This document shows positions 63,976 to 64,000 of a DNA stretch of 64,000 nucleotides, one piece after another. The stretch's first letter is position 1. Each line of letters begins with the position of its first letter. Under the pieces are notes generated by a model, which searched no databases, had not been told where the DNA came from, and saw only the letters and a list, made by a program, of their open reading frames with translations. Source of the DNA: Bacteroidales bacterium (GTDB lineage: Bacteria; Bacteroidota; Bacteroidia; Bacteroidales; P3); NCBI GenBank assembly GCA_017479385.1, contig JAFVCE010000017.1:1-64000 (forward strand), given 5' to 3'. The position numbers and the translations under genes were made by a program.

Positions 63976-64000
63976 CGAAGCTGAAATTGGACTAAAAAAT

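Overview
The window is a gene-dense stretch of a Bacteroidota chromosome, most likely order Bacteroidales. The evidence is consistent: many promoters carry the Bacteroidota -7 motif TAnnTTTG(C), two very large secreted proteins end in type B (CHU_C) type IX secretion sorting domains, and lineage-typical genes such as DUF2723, DUF3822-rsmD, YfhO and an Rnf complex of Bacteroidota type are present. Coding DNA is fairly GC-rich, with AT-rich leaders. Genus cannot be told from the sequence alone.

Layout. 1-2022: groES and groEL (3' end cut by the window edge) on the minus strand, behind a sigma-54-like promoter and TGTCAG/CTGACA palindromes. 2340-7250: agmatine-to-putrescine genes aguB-aguA, a secreted S41 protease and arginine deiminase. 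7266-13010: a DUF2723 membrane protein, a small possible ribbon-helix-helix protein, an isolated atpB and pgk. 13218-16183: DUF454, a nitroreductase-like protein, and an overlapping pair made of an iron-type alcohol dehydrogenase (resembling phosphonoacetaldehyde reductase) and a LicD-like transferase. 16458-19490: pepD, a hypothetical gene and a radical SAM activase (minus strand). 19566-24971: a PgpH-type HD phosphodiesterase, YfhO and a GT2 glycosyltransferase. 25473-29254: a type IX secretion substrate and tgt (minus). 29336-32553: GT2, ECF sigma factor, predicted outer-membrane barrel, GNAT, then tRNA-Arg and another GNAT. 33553-38312: hypothetical, DUF3822, rsmD, purC, CYTH, anmK. 38446-42576 (minus): hemW, meaB, a CAT-anticodon tRNA, rubredoxin (53 aa), a SPOR protein and a universal stress protein. 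42767-50999: rnfB, C, D, G, E without rnfA, then a small secreted protein and a 1076-residue adhesin-like type IX substrate. 51309-56003: DUF1015, methylmalonyl-CoA mutase large subunit, aquaporin. 56207-63645: glnS, a small phage-type gene, pheT, a hypothetical, an rRNA pseudouridine synthase and serS.

The most unusual signal is non-coding. Six intergenic regions carry a related element built from 11-bp tandem units (TTAAGGTCGTA, TTAGGGTCGTA, TTAAAGAGGGG), always ending in TTGAGGTCG, and in most copies flanked by small palindromes. Four of the five convergent intergenic regions in the window contain one. I do not recognise this element as a described repeat class.

Otherwise the content is mostly housekeeping: chaperones, translation, central metabolism, energy conservation (Rnf, AtpB, Pgk), propionate/succinate metabolism (MutB, MeaB) and surface biogenesis. 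Three multi-subunit systems appear without an expected partner gene next to them: atpB without other atp genes, rnf without rnfA, and the mutase large subunit without the small subunit.
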